Below are positions 62,962 through 64,000 of a stretch of DNA of 64,000 bases, piece after piece. Numbering within the stretch: position 1 is the first letter of the stretch; the number at the start of each line of letters is the position of its first letter. A model generated the notes under the pieces. The model did not search any database, was not told where the DNA came from, and was given only the letters and a program-made list of their open reading frames with translations. The DNA is from Agrobacterium rosae (lineage in GTDB: Bacteria > Pseudomonadota > Alphaproteobacteria > Rhizobiales > Rhizobiaceae): positions 248,001 through 312,000 of the forward strand of contig NZ_NXEJ01000003.1 of the NCBI RefSeq assembly GCF_002915175.1, written 5' to 3'. Position numbers and translations under genes: made by a program.

Positions 62962-63939
62962 CTAGGTCCGAAGTGGAATGTCTGAACACACCACGAGCTT
63001 TCTCGGCTCCTTGACGCCAACGTCGCTCAAGACTTGGCAGAAGGCATCTCTAACAGCGTCAGGGTATTCCGTGGGTCCGATAAACACGCGCTGGAGGAGC
63101 TGGGGAATGGAGATACCCGTCATGTTGAGGTCCGGTCGATCTTCAAACGAGAGCTTGAAGACGCCCTGAGGCACACCGCCCATACTCTCGATCCCATATT
63201 TCAGGGCACCCTGATCATCGAGGCCTTTGGTGTGCATAATCCGCCATTCGCGTTCTTCGCGAAAACCTCGATGCTTCGAGCAGATAGAGAGTGCTCGCAG
63301 GAGCTGGAACAGATAGCCGCCTACATCGTCAGCGCCCGCTTTAGCTACTGCATCCCTGTCTCGGCGAATATTGCCGGCAATCTCCAGAAATAGCTCCATT
63401 ACGTCTTTCTCGTTGCAATAAAAGACCGGACTGCTGAAGGCACCGAAATTCTCGGCGACGAGATAGAGTGGTAATGGGTTAATCACTAGTCCCACGCCCA
63501 CACGTCGAGAACCATACGCGCGCCACATGGAGAGACGACCAAAGTCGTCTTCGTCTTTGTCATGCTCCGACAAGCAAACGATATGGGTGCTAGCCCGCAT
63601 TGTCTCGAACCACTGGTCAAAAAGCGCAACGGTCTTATCGAACACGTCCGGGAACACTTCGTTCAAAGCCTTCCGTATGGCGTGAAGACCAATTTCTGGC
63701 GCATCGTCATTTGGCGGTGTGTAAGCTTTTTTCAGCAGGTCAAAGCCATGATCGACCTCTCGGAAATCGTTCATGAGGCGGATATTTTTCATCCAGATTT
63801 GATTGCCGCGAATGATCGAGATGGCATTATCCGCGGAAGTGTAGTGGATGAGCCGGCGATCTTCAGCGAGCAATCCGTTGCGGATACGCCCTTCATGTGG
63901 GGCAAAAATATCTCGAAGCTTGAACATTTCATCGAACAT
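62962..63939 (-). CDS. DUF2971 domain protein
   Basis: A 325-residue protein with the DUF2971 layout: LIHYTSADNAISIIRGNQIW, then MNDFREVDHGF, CLSEHDKDEDDFGRLSMWRA, YGSRRVGVGLVI, and a late EEREWRIM segment. ATG 63939 follows GGGAGA by 7-8 bases; ATG 63957 lacks this. DUF2971 proteins often occur on prophages and defence islands. Biochemical role unknown. It is the most upstream gene of the minus-strand run within the window. Confidence 0.8.
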   Translation of the reverse strand: MFDEMFKLRDIFAPHEGRIRNGLLAEDRRLIHYTSADNAISIIRGNQIWMKNIRLMNDFREVDHGFDLLKKAYTPPNDDAPEIGLHAIRKALNEVFPDVFDKTVALFDQWFETMRASTHIVCLSEHDKDEDDFGRLSMWRAYGSRRVGVGLVINPLPLYLVAENFGAFSSPVFYCNEKDVMELFLEIAGNIRRDRDAVAKAGADDVGGYLFQLLRALSICSKHRGFREEREWRIMHTKGLDDQGALKYGIESMGGVPQGVFKLSFEDRPDLNMTGISIPQLLQRVFIGPTEYPDAVRDAFCQVLSDVGVKEPRKLVVCSDIPLRT

Positions 63940-64000
63940 GCCGAATCTCCCACTCATAACAATAATGGCAGAATGCGTGACCGCTGCGGGAGTATCGAAG

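Overview
The window looks like a Rhizobiales genome, most likely Rhizobiaceae (Agrobacterium/Rhizobium type). This rests on BA14K-type and DUF1127 proteins, an Omp25/Omp31-like porin, a small RNA resembling the rhizobial alpha-r14 family, a direct-repeat GTTC-N7-GTTC LexA box (the alphaproteobacterial form), and a density of sugar ABC transporters and sugar-acid enzymes typical of plant-associated rhizobia. No rRNA, tRNA or CRISPR array was seen. Species was not determined.

Layout. 1-7052: end of an aminotransferase gene, a LysR regulator divergent from an SDR plus a four-gene polar amino-acid ABC importer, then a secreted protein with an EF-hand-like loop. 7442-7985: two back-to-back mobile-element remnants (IS110 transposase tail and a frameshifted tyrosine recombinase). 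8035-37284: a large plant-oligosaccharide and sugar-acid catabolic island. It holds two paralogous five-gene Opp/Dpp-type ABC operons (8035-13188 and 19581-24837). Between them lie a UxuA-like dehydratase, a GH1 beta-glucosidase, a truncated GH51 arabinofuranosidase, a beta-propeller lactonase and a GH43 xylosidase. A GntR/DHDPS-family/enolase-superfamily operon follows, then a GntR regulator divergent from a third ABC system that carries ManD and another enolase-superfamily dehydratase. The inferred scheme is import of oligosaccharides, cytoplasmic hydrolysis, and conversion of aldonates or uronates by dehydration to 2-keto-3-deoxy acids, with FCD-type GntR regulators acting on TGGTAT-cored operators.

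37285-49620: an accessory zone with mobile-element scars (group II intron RT, IS3, IS21 IstB, truncated ParE). It surrounds a giant CheB-CheR-PAS protein that ends where an HWE histidine-kinase domain would be expected, an ArsR regulator, an unknown gene, a DnaQ-like exonuclease, a DUF1127 gene with an alpha-r14-like sRNA downstream, and a membrane-protein/ClpP-fold protease pair. 49620-56121: small regulator-enzyme sets (AraC, DUF2306, epimerase, quinone oxidoreductase, SnoaL-like, LysR, SDR, HxlR). 56445-58975: a BA14K protein, a second diverged sRNA-like element cut by an IS3 remnant, a truncated HTH gene and an outer-membrane barrel protein.

59072-63939: a run of small, tightly coupled minus-strand genes resembling phage or island early genes. 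Its left part (61003 to 59072) sits behind a good sigma-70 promoter overlapped by a LexA box and encodes an SRAP/YedK DNA-protein-crosslink protein plus uncharacterised partners, including two Cys-rich proteins. Its right part includes small membrane proteins, a stand-alone integrase arm-binding domain and a DUF2971 protein. All functions are inferred from sequence reading; no database search was run.
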